A stretch of 64,000 nucleotides of DNA, from contig KN832561.1 in assembly GCA_000827205.1 (NCBI GenBank), positions 1,048,505 to 1,112,504 of the forward strand, written 5' to 3'. Source of the stretch: Plicaturopsis crispa FD-325 SS-3 (Eukaryota; Basidiomycota; Agaricomycetes; Amylocorticiales; Amylocorticiaceae). The notes below the pieces were generated by a model, which was not told the DNA's origin, searched no databases, and saw only the letters and a program-made list of their open reading frames with translations. Positions 33,013 to 46,260 of the stretch are shown here, piece by piece; within the stretch, counting starts at the first letter, position 1, and every line of letters starts with the position of its first letter. The position numbers and the translations under genes were made by a program.

Positions 33013-36000
33013 ATGAACTATTTCTCTCAGTTTCTAAGGACAGGCAGTAGCCAGCCCCCACCAAAGGTTACCCATGACCACGCTCACGAATTCCACAAGT
33101 CATGGAATCTTATCAAGGTCTGCCACTATTCACGACTGCCTCCTTTAAGATGACCCACGAAAGAAATATGCCAACAGAACACCCTCTTACATCCGGATGA
33201 GCGACAATTAACGAAAGGGATCAAGGCTACAGATGTGCCCGCGCACTTGCAGTCCATGGTGGACTCTCTCGTGTGGGAGTCCGCTCGCACAGAGGAGGGG
33301 TGCGTTTCAATGCTTCTGGTATCATTATGCACGCGATACTTATGTGGTACACAGCGAAACAGGTGCTTGCTTGGAGTACCTGCTGAAGAACGATGTCCTG
33401 GGCACACTCGTGAAACTCAGCGAACCTGATCGACCATCTGGGATTCAGGCCGAAGTATTGCGCGCCGTACAGAATATGGTGGTCCTACTTGACGAGCAAT
33501 TTCTCGTGCACTCTGCTGTGCATAGGGCCGTCCTCAGGCTTCTGAGGAACTGTGTGGGTGACGATATTCAAGAACAACTGGATGGTCGGAATAAAGTCAG
33601 AGGAGCCGCGGGGAACGTGGTACGGAGCCAGCCGTCCGAGTACGAGGAGGACCGTGAGTGCTAACCGTTGAAGCCATGACTATTAACGCGCTCATCTAGA
33701 ATATCAGTCGTCAACCTTCTGTGCATTCTTTGCAGTCGTATCCGCACATACCGAGAATTACTCATGATATTCTTCCATGATAAACATTGGTATCACTCCG
33801 AACCATTGTTCGCGGTGGAAGAAGAGGACGAGGACGACGAGGAAGAGTCATCCGAGCACGACGATCCATCTGGGGAAGCGCGTGCTCCATCTCCAGCCCA
33901 CTCTCAGGCGACGGTCACATCTGCACCCGCCTCATCTCTCACGAAAAAGCCGGAATATGAGTTCCTCCTCTTCAACTATCTCCTGCGTTTCGTACATCGC
34001 GAAGGGCAAATCGGCGATTTTGCGCGCGCTGGGCTGTTGTTCCTCATGGATGTTGCGATGTCCCCCGGTGAACCTATACATCGATTAGTAGGGGAAGACA
34101 GCCCTGGCTCCTCTGAAACACATGCATCCGATCCGATCACCGACGCTGCTCTAGCTCTTGCAGAGTACATTCTTGACGGAGACTTTTCCGAAGTCCTGAG
34201 CGCCGGACTGGGAGCAGTGTACTCCGTTTTGCCGTCAAAGCTCGAGATTCATCCTCCAGCGTCAAATGACGCGTCACAGAGCTCAGGCATGGTACTAGGT
34301 GGCACTGGTCCTGAGACTGAAGAGGAGAAGGAGAAGCTGGAGGCTGCAAGGGAGAAAAGCCGTGCTATGGGCCTGGAGGATGCATCGAATCCGGACTTCA
34401 AGGCTCGCCTCGACCACTTCCTCAAGTTGCTAGAGTTCTTACAGGACGTCCTCAGACGAAACGTCATTCACGAGTCTACCGACGCTGGGATCGATGCCTC
34501 TGCGCTTGTCGGCAACGCGATCGTACAGTCCATTCTCGATGCCGTACGCCGCATCTTCCTCGAGAACGTGCTCTACCCCTCCGTCCTCGAGTGCTCCGAC
34601 ACGGATGGCAGCGCTGTCGCAGTGATGTCCTACATCGAGATTATGATCCGCACGTTGCAGGATGGCCAGCTTGCGGATCTCCTCGTTAACTTCTTGCTCA
34701 CAGAAGATAACGACGAAGTCTCGCGTCCATTGAGGCAGCGACCGAACTCCATGCTTACGCTTGGCGGTGCCGCACCACCTCGAAGTAAGTCGGGGGCAGC
34801 GGCCGACAAGCAACACAAGCTGCGCCGGCGGCGAAGTAGTGCGATGGCATTGCTAGAAATGGAAGCTCCCGAGTCTCGGCGACAATCTGAATATTTCACG
34901 TCGATGGGTCGTTTCACGCTGAAGGACCTTCTATTATCGAACTTGAGGTCGCAGTCGCAACCTACCGCCACAGCTGCCCTGCAGCTACTACAGTCCATGC
35001 TGACTCAACATTGCCAGTTGAGCGTCGACCGTCTCATTGTCGTCATTGCCGACCCGAAGGCGACTAGCTTCCCAGAGCCACCCATGATAACCACGGAATC
35101 CAAGGGCATATCGGGCGTAGAGGACGAGGACGATGAAGATGAAGCATTCCTTTACCCCGGCGCGGAGGACGTTTTCAACTCTGAGCCGCTAGCCCCCGTT
35201 TTCTTACAGCCTGAAACGACCTACTCAACACACGAGCGAGAAATGGGGCTTTACCTGACTTTGGTGTCCCGCGTTGATCCGTCGCACAATGAGGATGCTT
35301 TCAGCACCGGCTATGACCACTACCTTCGCGATGCGCTGTTCTCCATCCAGAGTCAAACGTGTTTCCATATGAACGTCGATGCTGAGACTCGTGCGCGATC
35401 CAAGCACCGGTTGAACGCGAATGACCCGATCCTCTCACTCGTGCTTGAGTCGCTGCGGAAGTTCTTCACAAACACACCTGAGTTTAACATCTCACTCACA
35501 GGCGTGCTTGCGACCCTCGCCATCTGCCCCGATCGCTCTCTTGCGGGGTGGCTCACGTTTGCTACAAACGACGCGCATCCTGTACAGGAGGAGGAACAGG
35601 ATCCTGCCTACGATGCGGATGGTGATGATCGTTCGGTCGACTTCCGGATAGAGGAGAAGCTCGCTAACGAGTCCAGTCCACTCCCGGCGTCTAGCATGGA
35701 CGAGCAGTCACGCCCTGTGGTGCACTCGATTTTCCACGGTCTCGTCGCGCAGCTCGAGCGTTACAGGCAGCTTGTCGATAACTTCGACAAGTACCTCCTA
35801 GAACGTCGACAAGGCTTGCTCTTTTCCGAGAACCTTACAGATGCGCTGACCTTGGCGCTGGAAATTGCAAACGACCCAAACGCGATACCAAAGCTAAACG
35901 TGTCTGCCTCGAGTGCTGTGGTGGGACATGGGCAAGAGACCCCTCGTCCTAAAGCGAAATCCAACGCATCGAATGCAGCATCTTCCCTGGTATCCTTCCT

Positions 36001-36427
36001 GACCCCAAAGAAGAAGGCAACTGCAAAAACGAATGTACCCTCCGAGCCCACTACCCCACCGCGAGGGAGCAAGAATGTAGCTGCGAGTCCTTTTGGGCCG
36101 CATTACCAAAAGACTGGAGCCATCACTGTCGAGCCGTTCATCGCCCCGGTTCCTCAGTCGGGCCCATGGACCCCTGCGCGGAATCCCAAATGGAGCGCTG
36201 ATGAGGAGGACGTATTCAGTTCCAGTGGGCAGTGGGGCGGAGAGAAACCATCGGCGCGTCAGGATCGGGACGATAACGATGACCCGCTACAGGGAGGAAA
36301 GAGCATGACCGTTACGCTTTCGCAGTTGCTGGACAACGTTGTAATACTAGAGGAGTCGATCAAGGAGCTGGTGGCTATCATCCACGCGCGGCGCAGTCTG
36401 GGGATCGACTCTATTCGCTATCTGTAA
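33013..36427 (+). CDS. FHF complex subunit HOOK-interacting protein (FHIP / RAI16-like)
   Basis: The family links Hook adaptors to early endosomes for dynein-driven transport; the filamentous-fungal homologue acts with Hook and FTS. The inferred start is MNYFSQFLRTGSSQPPPKV. Then come HAHEFHKSWNLIKNTLLH (exon junction after LIK) and a helical repeat region: VLRAVQNMVVLLDEQFLVH, LLCILCSRIRTYRELLMIFF and EFLLFNYLLRFVHREGQIGD, then FARAGLLFLMDVA. An acidic insert (EEEDEDDEEESSEHDD) follows FFHDKHWYHSEPLF. The C-terminal half contains ANDPILSLVLESLRKFF and LATLAICPDRSLAGWL, a disordered Lys/Thr/Pro-rich linker, and a final helix IKELVAIIHARRSLGID. Length is about 1,060 residues with three short introns near the 5' end and one very long last exon. 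Confidence in the family is good. Confidence 0.88.
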
Positions 36428-36890
36428 CTTGTCTTGCTTCTGTGCATTCTGGATCCGTGGACTTCATGCATTTCTGTGATACCCAACAGTCGACCGACTC
36501 AAGCAAAGTAAATGACAGCACGGCGATATATATCATTGGTATACCAAGCAGCAAGTAAACTGCACACTGTCTGATCAGCAAGCTCCCGCCGTGTGTAGAC
36601 AGACAGGAAGTGGCATTGTGAGCGCAGCTCGGTGGTAAGATAACGAGAGGGCTCAGCGATTAGCAGTAGTCGGTACTGATCAGCGCCAGCGAAGGTTTGC
36701 AGATGGGTACGTGAGCTACTTAGATTATAGTGAGCGAGCAAATGTGACCTGGCTTGGACGGAGTGGGTGAAGAAGACCGCGCGCATGCGCTATAGTCTAA
36801 GCATGCCCACAGTTTTTCCTTAACACCCGCTATACACAGTCAGAGCGTCTAGTGATAGAATAGAGATGTAACATCAGCGATGTGGATGTA
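36428..36890. other. Convergent intergenic region, nothing recognised
   Basis: FHIP (+) and the second F-box gene (-) end towards each other here, so this is 3' UTR and terminator territory for both. No coding signal. Confidence 0.5.
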
Positions 36891-38693
36891 TCAAGATGAG
36901 GCACTCACCTCGAGCTCTGAATAGTTGCTAAGTCGAAGGCGCTTGCCGTTGATGAGTACATTAACCCACAAGCCGTCACTCGACAGCTCCTTGAGTTGAC
37001 CTAGAATTTTCGTCGACGGGGTGTAGTTAAAATGCAGTGTGACGCGTTCGAGAAATGCCAGTCCGTCATCCGAGTTATCGAGCATGGGGCCGGAGCCGAG
37101 TGAAATTCGAGACCTCCACCTTGAATGAAGCATGGTGACCAAGTGGTCCTCCCAATACTGCGTGACGTAGTCGTCTGAGGGGTGTCTCTTGCATGACAGG
37201 TGTAGCACATGCAAGTTGGGAAGGAACTTGAGACCGTCGTCGTCCGATGAGATGTCGCCCTCCGTAGGGAAGGGCATTTCTTTGAGATCGAGTATATGGC
37301 TATTGTATGCGATCCCTCGAAACGCGGCCGCGCGCCGATCAATGTCCCCTCGTCGAATGAGTGCGGAAACTACGGTGTTATCGTGCCACCGGCTACAATA
37401 ACTGGAGAGATTAAGATCTTTTAGAGTTGGCATGCAGGCCAGGAGCCCTGGCATATCTCTGAAGCTCCAAAGCCATAACCGGGGAGCCTCGGATGGTCCC
37501 TCTATCTTTGGTGAGAGGGAAAACCGTTTGAGGCGACACTGTGAACGCTCGATGAATGCGGGGATGCTCTGCGAAAGGTTTGAGACTGGCCAATGCGTTC
37601 TGGCGACCATCGTGAGGTCGACGAGATTTGGCAATGTGCAGTGCGGGAAAATATCGAAATCGTAGTGCTGTGCTATGTCAAGGTCAAGGACCGTCAGAGC
37701 ACGATGATAAATAGGATTGGAATAGGATGGCAGTTGTTGGGGACTGGGTGGCTCGGCTGTACCTATGTTAAAGGCGAATCGCTGGAGTTTTGGACAATGA
37801 CCCAGGACGAAAGTGAATTGTTGCACAGTGCACTGCCAGATTTGGACAGATGTCAACCGGTGCCATGGTAGGGACAGTTCAAGATGGGGGATAGGATAGC
37901 CGTGAGATGCAACCGAAACGGATCGGAGCCTTGGAAAACTTTGGAAGAATTTCGCTACGTCCAGTGCGTAGGAGGCTTCGGTCAGATGGGGGGCCTTTAC
38001 ATGAACGGTGTGCAAGGTAGGAACGCGTCCGTGAAGAACATCGAAGGCAGAGAACAGCTGCGCAGGGCCTAGATAGTATAGGCTAACTAGGCGCGGTAGC
38101 TCTGGGACGAACACGTTAAGCACTTGACGCAAACGAGCTTCCAAATCTTCGGCGCTGAAGTCGCGGCTGGATCCATCGCGCTCCCGTTCGAGGAGAAAGG
38201 CGAGATTCAACTGGCGTTGTCCAGAACGGGACAGCCACGCTGCAGCATGCAAAGCACAGCTGACATTGTTCAGGCGAATGCATATGGAAGTCCAAAGTCG
38301 CGGTGTTGCGAGAGACACCTTTCGCCAAAGAGCGCAAACCCTCCCTAGCATCACAGGCGCCTTCTCTGAGAAAGGACCGAATGATGGTGGACTGGCACAA
38401 AAGAATATTTCAGAGAGTATTTCAGGAGGACAGCGACGAATGGGTGCGAGAAGAGCTATATGCTCGTCCAAGGATTGAACTAAGCGTTTCCGCCGTTCAT
38501 GCAAGTGCAGCAGTGCGTCGCCGGCATCTGGTGAGAGCGCATGGATCTCATTGTCGATCTGAAGGAGATTCCGTTGCATGAGAGTTATGGTGTCCCGCGC
38601 GAGCTCTGCCTCTTGGGCGGAAAGACCAATGCGATCCCTAAGGTATTGATGGACAGGGATATCCGTCCGAAGCCCCGACATATTGTCAGTCAT
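36891..38693 (-). CDS. Coiled-coil F-box protein, copy 2 (600 aa)
   Basis: This intronless paralogue of the gene at 23.3 kb is on the opposite strand. The shared order is DIPVHQYLRDRIGLSAQEAE at the N-terminus, a coiled coil (LLQIDNEIHALSP to LLHLHERRKRLVQSLDEH), then the F-box LAPIRRCPPEILSEIFFCAS with ALWRKVSLATPRLWTSI. The long leucine-rich C-terminal region has LKRFSLSPKIEGP and FLPNLHVLHLSCKRH. The frame is intact with an ATG at 38693. Likely role: substrate receptor of an SCF ligase, target unknown. Only 243 bp separate it from the divergent XMAP215 gene. Sequence divergence between the two copies is large outside the N-terminal third, so the duplication is not recent. Confidence 0.9.
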   Translation of the reverse strand: MTDNMSGLRTDIPVHQYLRDRIGLSAQEAELARDTITLMQRNLLQIDNEIHALSPDAGDALLHLHERRKRLVQSLDEHIALLAPIRRCPPEILSEIFFCASPPSFGPFSEKAPVMLGRVCALWRKVSLATPRLWTSICIRLNNVSCALHAAAWLSRSGQRQLNLAFLLERERDGSSRDFSAEDLEARLRQVLNVFVPELPRLVSLYYLGPAQLFSAFDVLHGRVPTLHTVHVKAPHLTEASYALDVAKFFQSFPRLRSVSVASHGYPIPHLELSLPWHRLTSVQIWQCTVQQFTFVLGHCPKLQRFAFNIGTAEPPSPQQLPSYSNPIYHRALTVLDLDIAQHYDFDIFPHCTLPNLVDLTMVARTHWPVSNLSQSIPAFIERSQCRLKRFSLSPKIEGPSEAPRLWLWSFRDMPGLLACMPTLKDLNLSSYCSRWHDNTVVSALIRRGDIDRRAAAFRGIAYNSHILDLKEMPFPTEGDISSDDDGLKFLPNLHVLHLSCKRHPSDDYVTQYWEDHLVTMLHSRWRSRISLGSGPMLDNSDDGLAFLERVTLHFNYTPSTKILGQLKELSSDGLWVNVLINGKRLRLSNYSELEVSASS

Positions 38694-38936
38694 CTAAAGG
38701 CCACACGTCAGTGTTTCCTCCAGGCATTCCTGACGAGCAAATCGCACATCTGTTCGTGTTTTTGTACTTGTCTAGCGTTAGTAACGAATTGTTGAACGTA
38801 GAAGGAAATCAAGCCTTGTGTTTGCGAACCGCAAAGAAACGCGCGTGATCCGTTCGGATTCAAAGTCGAGAGGCGCGACTTCAGTTCATCTGACTATCTT
38901 TTCCTTGACTTGTCTACCTTGGTTTCTTAGAGGGAC
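38694..38936. promoter_or_regulatory. Divergent promoter between F-box copy 2 and XMAP215
   Basis: The start codons are 243 bp apart and face away from each other. The stretch before the XMAP215 ATG is pyrimidine-rich (TTTTCCTTGACTTGTC). No specific site was identified. Confidence 0.5.
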
Positions 38937-41900
38937 ATGGATGGCCCTCCTCCTCAGGAAGAGGATTTCTCTTCGATTCCTATCACCGACAGACTCGCCC
39001 ACAAAAACTGGAAAGCCCGTGTAAACGGCTACGAGTCTCTCATCAAGACCTTTTCCACAACCGCCTCGGACACAGATCCTGCTTTCAAGCCATATATAAA
39101 CAACCCCGACTTGCTCAGGAAGATCGCGACGGACTCGAACGCGGTCGCACAGGAGAAAGGCGTTGAATCGCTTGTTGCGCTTGTCAAGTTTGCTGGAGAA
39201 ACGGCAGCGCGTACTCGCGAAGCTGTTGTACCCGCCTTGGTTGACAAATGCTTTGGTTCCACGCGCGCCGGCACTAAGAACCAGGCGCTAGAGCTTACCT
39301 TGCAATATGTGGAGGTTGAAAACGGAGGCACTGGGGTCGTCGTGAGTCTCTGTTCTCGTCCGGCTTGCGAGCACATGAAATCTAACGCCCACGCAAGACG
39401 GACATATTACCTGGTTTGGCCGCCAAGCAGCCGAAAGTAGTTGCAGGGTGTGTCGTTGCGCTGAAGGAAATCGTCAGGTGCGCTTGTTGGATAGCGTTCT
39501 CCAAGTTCCTTGTTCAGACTTCTCTACTTCAGAGTGTTCGGTACGCAAACGACGCCGCCACCGCCGATCCTCAAAGCCTTGCCGAAGATATTCGCCAACA
39601 ACGACAAAACTGTACGCGCAGAGGGTACGTTGCTCACGCACGTATTGTACCAATACATCGGGCCCGCCATCGAACCATGGCTAGCGGATTTGAAACCGGT
39701 GCAGGTGAAGGAACTGAAGGAAGCGTTCGAGGGACTCGAGAAGGGGGGTCTCAAGCCGGAGCGATTGACGCGTGAGCAGGCGCGTGAAGCAGAATCTCGT
39801 GGTGCCGATGAGGAGCCCGCTGAGGCAGAGGATGAGCCGGAGGGTACGTCAACTTATCCAGTGGCCCCAGGGATTAAGCTCACCCGTCACAGATATGGCT
39901 GCACTTGATCCTCGTGCAATGGCGGAGCCCGTCGATATCGTGCCCAAGCTCCCTGCGTCTCTCCACGCAAATCTCACATCGTCTAAGTGGAAAGAACGGA
40001 AGGAAGCGCTCGACGATCTTCTGGTCGTGATCAATTCGGCTCCTCGCATCAAGGAGGCGGGAGAACTGGGTGAGATTGCGCGGTCGCTCGCAGTATGCAT
40101 TCAAAAGGACGCGAACATCAACTGTGTCATGGTCGCTGCAAACTGCATGGAAGGCCTCGCGAAGGGAATGATGAACGCATTCGCGCGTTATCGCGAAACC
40201 GTGGTCGGTCTCATGCTGGAGCGACTGAAGGAACGCAAGGCCAACGTCACCGACGCGATCGGCGCAGCCCTTGATGCTGTATTTGCAACCGTACGATCAC
40301 GAGCCACCTTCCCTGTAACGCCCTGCTAACCTCTTCTCGCTCAGACGACCTTGCCTGACATCATTCCTGACCTTTTACCTGCGCTCGGATCGAAAAACCC
40401 GCAAGTGAAAGAGGGTACTTTGAAGTTCTTGGGCCGCTCTCTCTCCACTGCGACAACGCCAATTCAACCTGCACAAATCAAGACTGTCACTGACCCGCTC
40501 GCGACTTTAATGGAGGATAGCTTCGAGCCCGCGCGCAACGAAGCAGCCACCTGCTTGGGTGTGCTAATGAAGATGGTCGGGGAGCGCCCTCTGAACGCGC
40601 TGATGGAGGGGCTGGCCGATGTACGCAAGGTGAAGGTCAAGGAGGCCTACGAGAAGGCGACCGTGAAATGCAAGGCAGGGGGAGCGCCACCTCCCCGGGC
40701 GGCTGCTCCTCCTCCTTCCAAAGAACCTCCGAAGAAGAAAGCTCCTCCAGCCAGTGCGAAGCCGCCTCCACCACCCGTGGACATGATGGACGAGGAACCG
40801 CCAAAGAAACCAGTGGCCAAGCCTCCTGCTCGACTTGCGGTATGTTGCTCACACTTTATCGTTCCTGTCGAGCAAGTAGACTCATGCGAAATTACAGGCC
40901 AAGAAACCGCCAGCTGCCGCTGCACCCGCACCTAAAAAACCTATTCCTGCGGCTGCGGCCGCCGCCTCGTCAAAGCCCAGTAAGGGAGGTGCTGCACAGG
41001 GCCCCGGCGCGCTCGATACTTTCAAGTACCGGCACACGCCCGAAGACGCAGAAGCACTCGCGGCTGAGACTATCCCAGCGAACATGCTGAAAGACTTTGC
41101 GGATTCGAACTGGAAGACTAGATTAGGAGCGCTTGAGGAGATGACAGGCTGGGTGGAGGGGGCAGCGCCTGAGCTCGACGCCGAAGTTGTTGTCCGGGCA
41201 CTTGCCAAGAAAGGCTGGGCCGAGAAAAACTTCCAGGTATGATGTCCGCTTGCCCGCACGTTCAAGTCATCTAACGTTGATATACTAGGTTTCAAGTAAA
41301 CTCTATGGAATTTTCGGCATACTGGCTGAGAGCTGTCCGGCTTTTGGACGGTCGTGTGTTGCTCTATGTGTGCCCCATCTCAGCGAGAAGCTCGGTGACA
41401 TGAAATTGAAGAAGCCGGCGGGCGAAGCACTGACCCTATTCGCCGAGAAGACGTCACTACAGTTCGTCTTGAACCAAGGTGCGTCCTCAGAATACCATTC
41501 AGTGATCTTATACATGCCGATACTTACGATTCCTCTACGCGGGCAGCCTATGACCCACTGGGAAAGCAGAAAGCTCCCAAAGTCCTTGCGGATGCCATAG
41601 CATGGGTCGACTCTGCCATCACTGAATTTGGCATCGCGGGCCTTTCCTTGCGAAACCTCATCGAATTCTTGAAAACCGCGCTGAAAAACTCCAACGCTGC
41701 CGTTAGGACGAGTGCAACGAAAGCAATGGTTACAGTGAAGCTGTTTGCAGGATCCAGTAGGCACAATTCTAGTTTATATTCTCTACTGTGTTCTCAACGC
41801 ACAACTCCGCAGGCATCAAGGACCTACTTGAGGATCTCAATCCGCAACTCCTGACCACCATTAACGCCGAGTTTGACAAGATCGAAGGTCAATCTGCTCC

Positions 41901-44900
41901 AGAGCCGACTCGTACATCTGCAGACCTCGCGAACATGGCCGCGCCGACGGCATCAGGGGCGAAGAGTGCTGGCGGCGCCGATGCCTTGGACGATTTGTTC
42001 CCTAGGGTCGAGATAGACGGACTACTCAAGGGCACAACGATCCTTGCCGATGCAAAGAGCGATGCGTGGAAAACGAAGAAGGAGGCCCTTGAGACCTTAC
42101 AGGCGATTCTCGATCAGGGTGCAAATAAGCGCCTGAAACCGCAGATGGGTAATGCTATTTTGTACATTTCGTCGGCCGTGGGCTCACGGTGTTTATCACA
42201 GGCGAGATCGGGCAAGTACTGAAAGCTCGGGTGACCGACTCGAACAAGGCCGTTCAGAGTCTCGCGCTCGACATTGTCTCCCGCATCGCCACAGGAATGG
42301 GGAAACCTTTCGAGAAGCAGACACGCTTCTTCGCACTTCCTGTGTGCACCGTCCTGGCTGATCAGAAGGCGCCCGTGCGCAATGCTGCCCTTCAGACCCT
42401 GACCGCCATTGCAACGGCTTGCGATAGTGTCGAGTCTATGGTTCACGGCCTCAATACCGCTTTGGAATCATCCAATCCAATCCAGAGGGCTACTCTGCTC
42501 AATTGGATAGTCGATTGGTTCAAGGAACACGAGCCACCCGCAACTCTTGATCTCAGTAGTTGGGCGGGTCCCGTTGTTGCGTGCCTAGACGATCGGAGTG
42601 GCGATGTTCGGAAAGGTGCCCAAGCCTTGTTGCCCTTTTTGATCGCATGCGCAGGATTCGAGTGTGTGATGCAGCAGACCAACTCGTTGAAACCCGCATC
42701 GAGAAACACCGCGATACCACTCATTCAAGCCGCCCGCCAAGCCGCCCCAGCGCGTGCAGCTCCTGTTGCCGCACCTCCCGCCCCAGCTGCGAAGCCCGCC
42801 GCTGGCAAACCATCAGCAATATCCGTGGCCCCTTCGGCCGTGAGCCCACCACCTCAATCACCCACGACCTCAGCCCCAGCTCCTAAAGCCGAGGTACCTA
42901 GCAAGCTTATGGGGGTTCGCAGGAAACTTCCACTGGGCACTATACCTCGCCCCGAATCTCGCACGGAAACGACGGACGATGCACCTCCGACACGCTTGGC
43001 GGCTAAACCAGGTCTCGGCGGACTGAGGAGGCCTGCTCCGGCCCCCAAGGTAGCTCCTCCGCCTCCGACCTCCGGGTTGCCATTCTCTTCGACTAGCCTG
43101 GAGGTCAAGAAAGCGAGGCTGAGCAAAGACGCTCAGAAATGGATCAACGAAGGTGGTGCGACAAGGAAAGATCTTGCGGAGCTCCTGCAGCACCAAATGG
43201 AGCCTCATGCGTCAAAAGAACTCGTGGGTCTACTCTTCAGCCATGACCATAATGCCGTAAACGATCACGTTCATGGACTCTCCATCCTCTGCGATTTCTT
43301 TCACTCTGCTGCGGTGGGCGATGATAAATATGGCCTCTCTCCCGACGACCTCAAGGCCATAGGCGTTGCCAACTTCGACCTTGCTTTGAAATATGTATCT
43401 ATCAAGAGCCACGAGCCACAGTCCAACCTAATCGCGAAATGTTTGGACACGGTCGATGCTGTTATAGCATTCCTCCGTGGCGTAAACTGCCAATTAAACG
43501 ACGCAGAAGCTATGTGCTTCATACCGACGATTGTCTACAAGGTATCTACTGTTCGTTAATTTGCAACAGTGTCCTCCCTAAATATTTTAATTAGCTTGGC
43601 GACGCCCGAGAGCCTGTGCGTGCGCGCGTACAGCAAATCATCCAAACGCTGCCCAAGGTATACGCCTATAGCAGAGTCTTCCAATTACTGCTCGACCACG
43701 GTTTAAAATCGAAAGTCGCCAAGACCCGGCAAGGCGCTCTGGATGAGATGGCGGGTCTACTCAAACGGTCGGGGATGGGGGCATGCGACCCTGCCAAGGC
43801 ATTCCCTGTTATTGCCTCTATGATAGCTGACAAGGACTCGAACGTCCGGAAATCTGCCTTGAATGTCCTTGGGTGAGTGGTGTTTTCCTCGTTTAGTCAA
43901 TATACTTATCTCTATTGTAGTGAGGGCTACTCGTTGATTGGGGAGAGGACATGGGCTCTCGTGGGGCATCTGTCCCCAAAAGATAAGACGCAGTTAGAGG
44001 AACGTCTGCGTCGCGTCGCGGGGCCTAGCGGCTCAGATAAGCCCGAAGCGACGGCCCAGCCGTCGCAAATTACCCGGCTTACGGCAGGGACTGCTCGCCC
44101 TGCTTCACCTGCCGGTAACACTCGCATTGGTGGGATACCAAGGCCCGGTAGCCCTTCAGTTGGTCCGTCTAGACTTGCTCGCCCCGCATCTCCCGCGCGG
44201 ACTATGCGTTCGGCCTCCCCCGGTCCGTCTAATGCTATACGGCCATCCTCACCCGCCCGCACCTCGCGCTTGCCTGGTGCATCTCACTTGCCGGCGACAT
44301 CTTCCCATCTACCCGCGCCTACTTCTCATCTACCCGCGCCTTCCTCGCCGTCAGGTATCGGACGGCCGAAAAGCATGCTACCGTCACGGTTAGGTCCGCC
44401 TCGCGCGAAATTTGCCAGCGCCAATACTACATCACACCATGTGGTCGAAGAGCCGGCACCCCCACCTCAACAAGACTACAACGATTACTCGTACACAAAC
44501 GCAGATCCTGGAGACGAAACGGTTCATGCCACAGATCCTGAGCCTACGGAGGTAGACGTTGCCGACGGTATCACCATCACCATCTCGACTATACTGAGCA
44601 GCGACCCCGTGCGGAGTGTAGAGGCTCTCAAGAAGATTCAAGGGATACTGACGATCTCTCCGGAGGATGGCCCGTCCTCGCCTGAATATCGGGAACTCGC
44701 AGAGCATACCGAAGGTTTGATCGAAACGATCACTCTGCAGATGGCGCATGTCTTCGATCGACCAGAGGAACTTGTCCTCGATGAGAACTGGCGGTTGGCA
44801 AAACACCTCATACAAACACTCAATACTTTCTGTGACCATGCTTTCCTTGCGGAGTCCCTCACCGTCGATATATTGACAGCGTTACTGGAGGAACTAACGT

Positions 44901-46260
44901 TGCGTCTTCTGGAAACGGACGACAGCCAAATCAAAAAAGTGAAGGAGCTGTCTCGTTTCATCAACATGATTATTCTACGGCTGTTCGCAAAAGGGAGGAG
45001 GATGTCCATCTTCCGGTAAGCACTCGCTCTTCTGTTGTTTTTTCACGTCACTCACATTCCCTTGAAATGTCACGCAGCTCGTTGTTTGCGCTTTTACTCC
45101 AGATCGTAAAACCATTCCCAACCAATGGCACCACCATTGAGTCAAAGGAATCGAAGGTGGCCGAGCTGGTGCTGAAATGCGTTTGGAAGTTGGCGCGCAA
45201 CATTCCTGATGATCTCGGCAAAAACGCTCTCGATCCCGTGGAACTGTTCCCTGCTATCGAGCACTTTTTACAGTCTGTGCCACCCAACGAATGGCGCGCA
45301 CGGGCGACAAACAAAGTGCCCTGCGGCGACATGCCCCTTCGGACCATCAAGGTCATCATCCAGCACGTCGTTGGTGAGTATGCATCCGTAACATATTAAA
45401 TGACAGATTCTGACTTTCTTGGTCTGAAAAGCGCATTACGGCGACGATGTATATGATCTTCTATCATCCTCCTTCGACGACCCTTCAGCAACGATTGTCT
45501 ATCCGTATGTTTATCGGATTCTTAACGCTAATCCGAAGGCTGGTGGGGAGGTTCCAGAGCGACGAAACGGTCACGTTCACGACGAGAGTCGCCCGATGTC
45601 TGTCGCGTCATCTAGTCGACCGCTGTCACCTCAATCTTCCGTCGCTTCGGCCCCATTGAATCACCATCGTTCATCGCCTAGTCATCGGACGAGCCCAAGT
45701 ACCTCATCGGCGAATGGCAACGGGCTGTATTCACCAGCTGTCGAGGAGCCTGACCCGGACGCCCAACTACTCACAATAATCGGACACATCTCAAGTGAAA
45801 CCACGGGCGCACTTCATAAAGAAGGGATCACCGAACTGCACCATTTCCTGAAAGCGTACCCGCACAAGAAACCTCGAGTGGAAAAAATGCTCGAATCGAC
45901 AGGCGCTGCCTTCCGCAAGTACATCAATCGAGCCTTAGCCAGTCGAGCGGCGGAAGATCAGGAAAGAGATGTTGCGGTAGCTGACACACTCTCTAGTCAG
46001 TGTTTATCTATCGCCGAGCCCGTATTATCTGGCTGACTTCAATCGCAGAATTAGAATCGAACGTGCCAGCCTCGCCAATCTCCTCGAAATTCGATACTTC
46101 ACCGGCATCGCCTCGATCACCGCGACGTACGCGGCTGGATTCTGTCGGCTCCCAAGACAAACTTTCGCGGCTGCATGATATCTTCCAATACAGATCCAGC
46201 ACGAATAGCAACGGGTCCTCGCACAATCAGCAAACGACTACGCGACTGCCATCGAGTTGA
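38937..46260 (+). CDS. XMAP215/Dis1/Stu2 microtubule polymerase with extended TOG array
   Basis: This microtubule plus-end polymerase acts at kinetochores and spindle poles. TOG domains are visible as HEAT repeats. TOG1 is at about 38.95-39.75 kb (DRLAHKNWKARVNGYESLI). TOG2 is at about 39.9-40.7 kb (LTSSKWKERKEALDDLLVVI). Another starts near 41.09 kb (FADSNWKTRLGALEEMTGW), another near 42.05 kb (AKSDAWKTKKEALETLQAI), and a fifth HEAT block lies at 43.1-43.95 kb (SKVAKTRQGALDEMAGLLKR). Ala/Pro/Lys-rich linkers separate them. After a Ser/Pro-rich linker, a conserved helical C-terminal domain occupies about 44.5-45.5 kb (LFAKGRRMSIFRSLFALLLQ, an exon join), and the protein ends TTTRLPSS. Budding and fission yeast relatives have two TOGs; this one has the longer, animal-like layout. 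More than a dozen introns are inferred, so some joins may be off. Confidence 0.92.
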
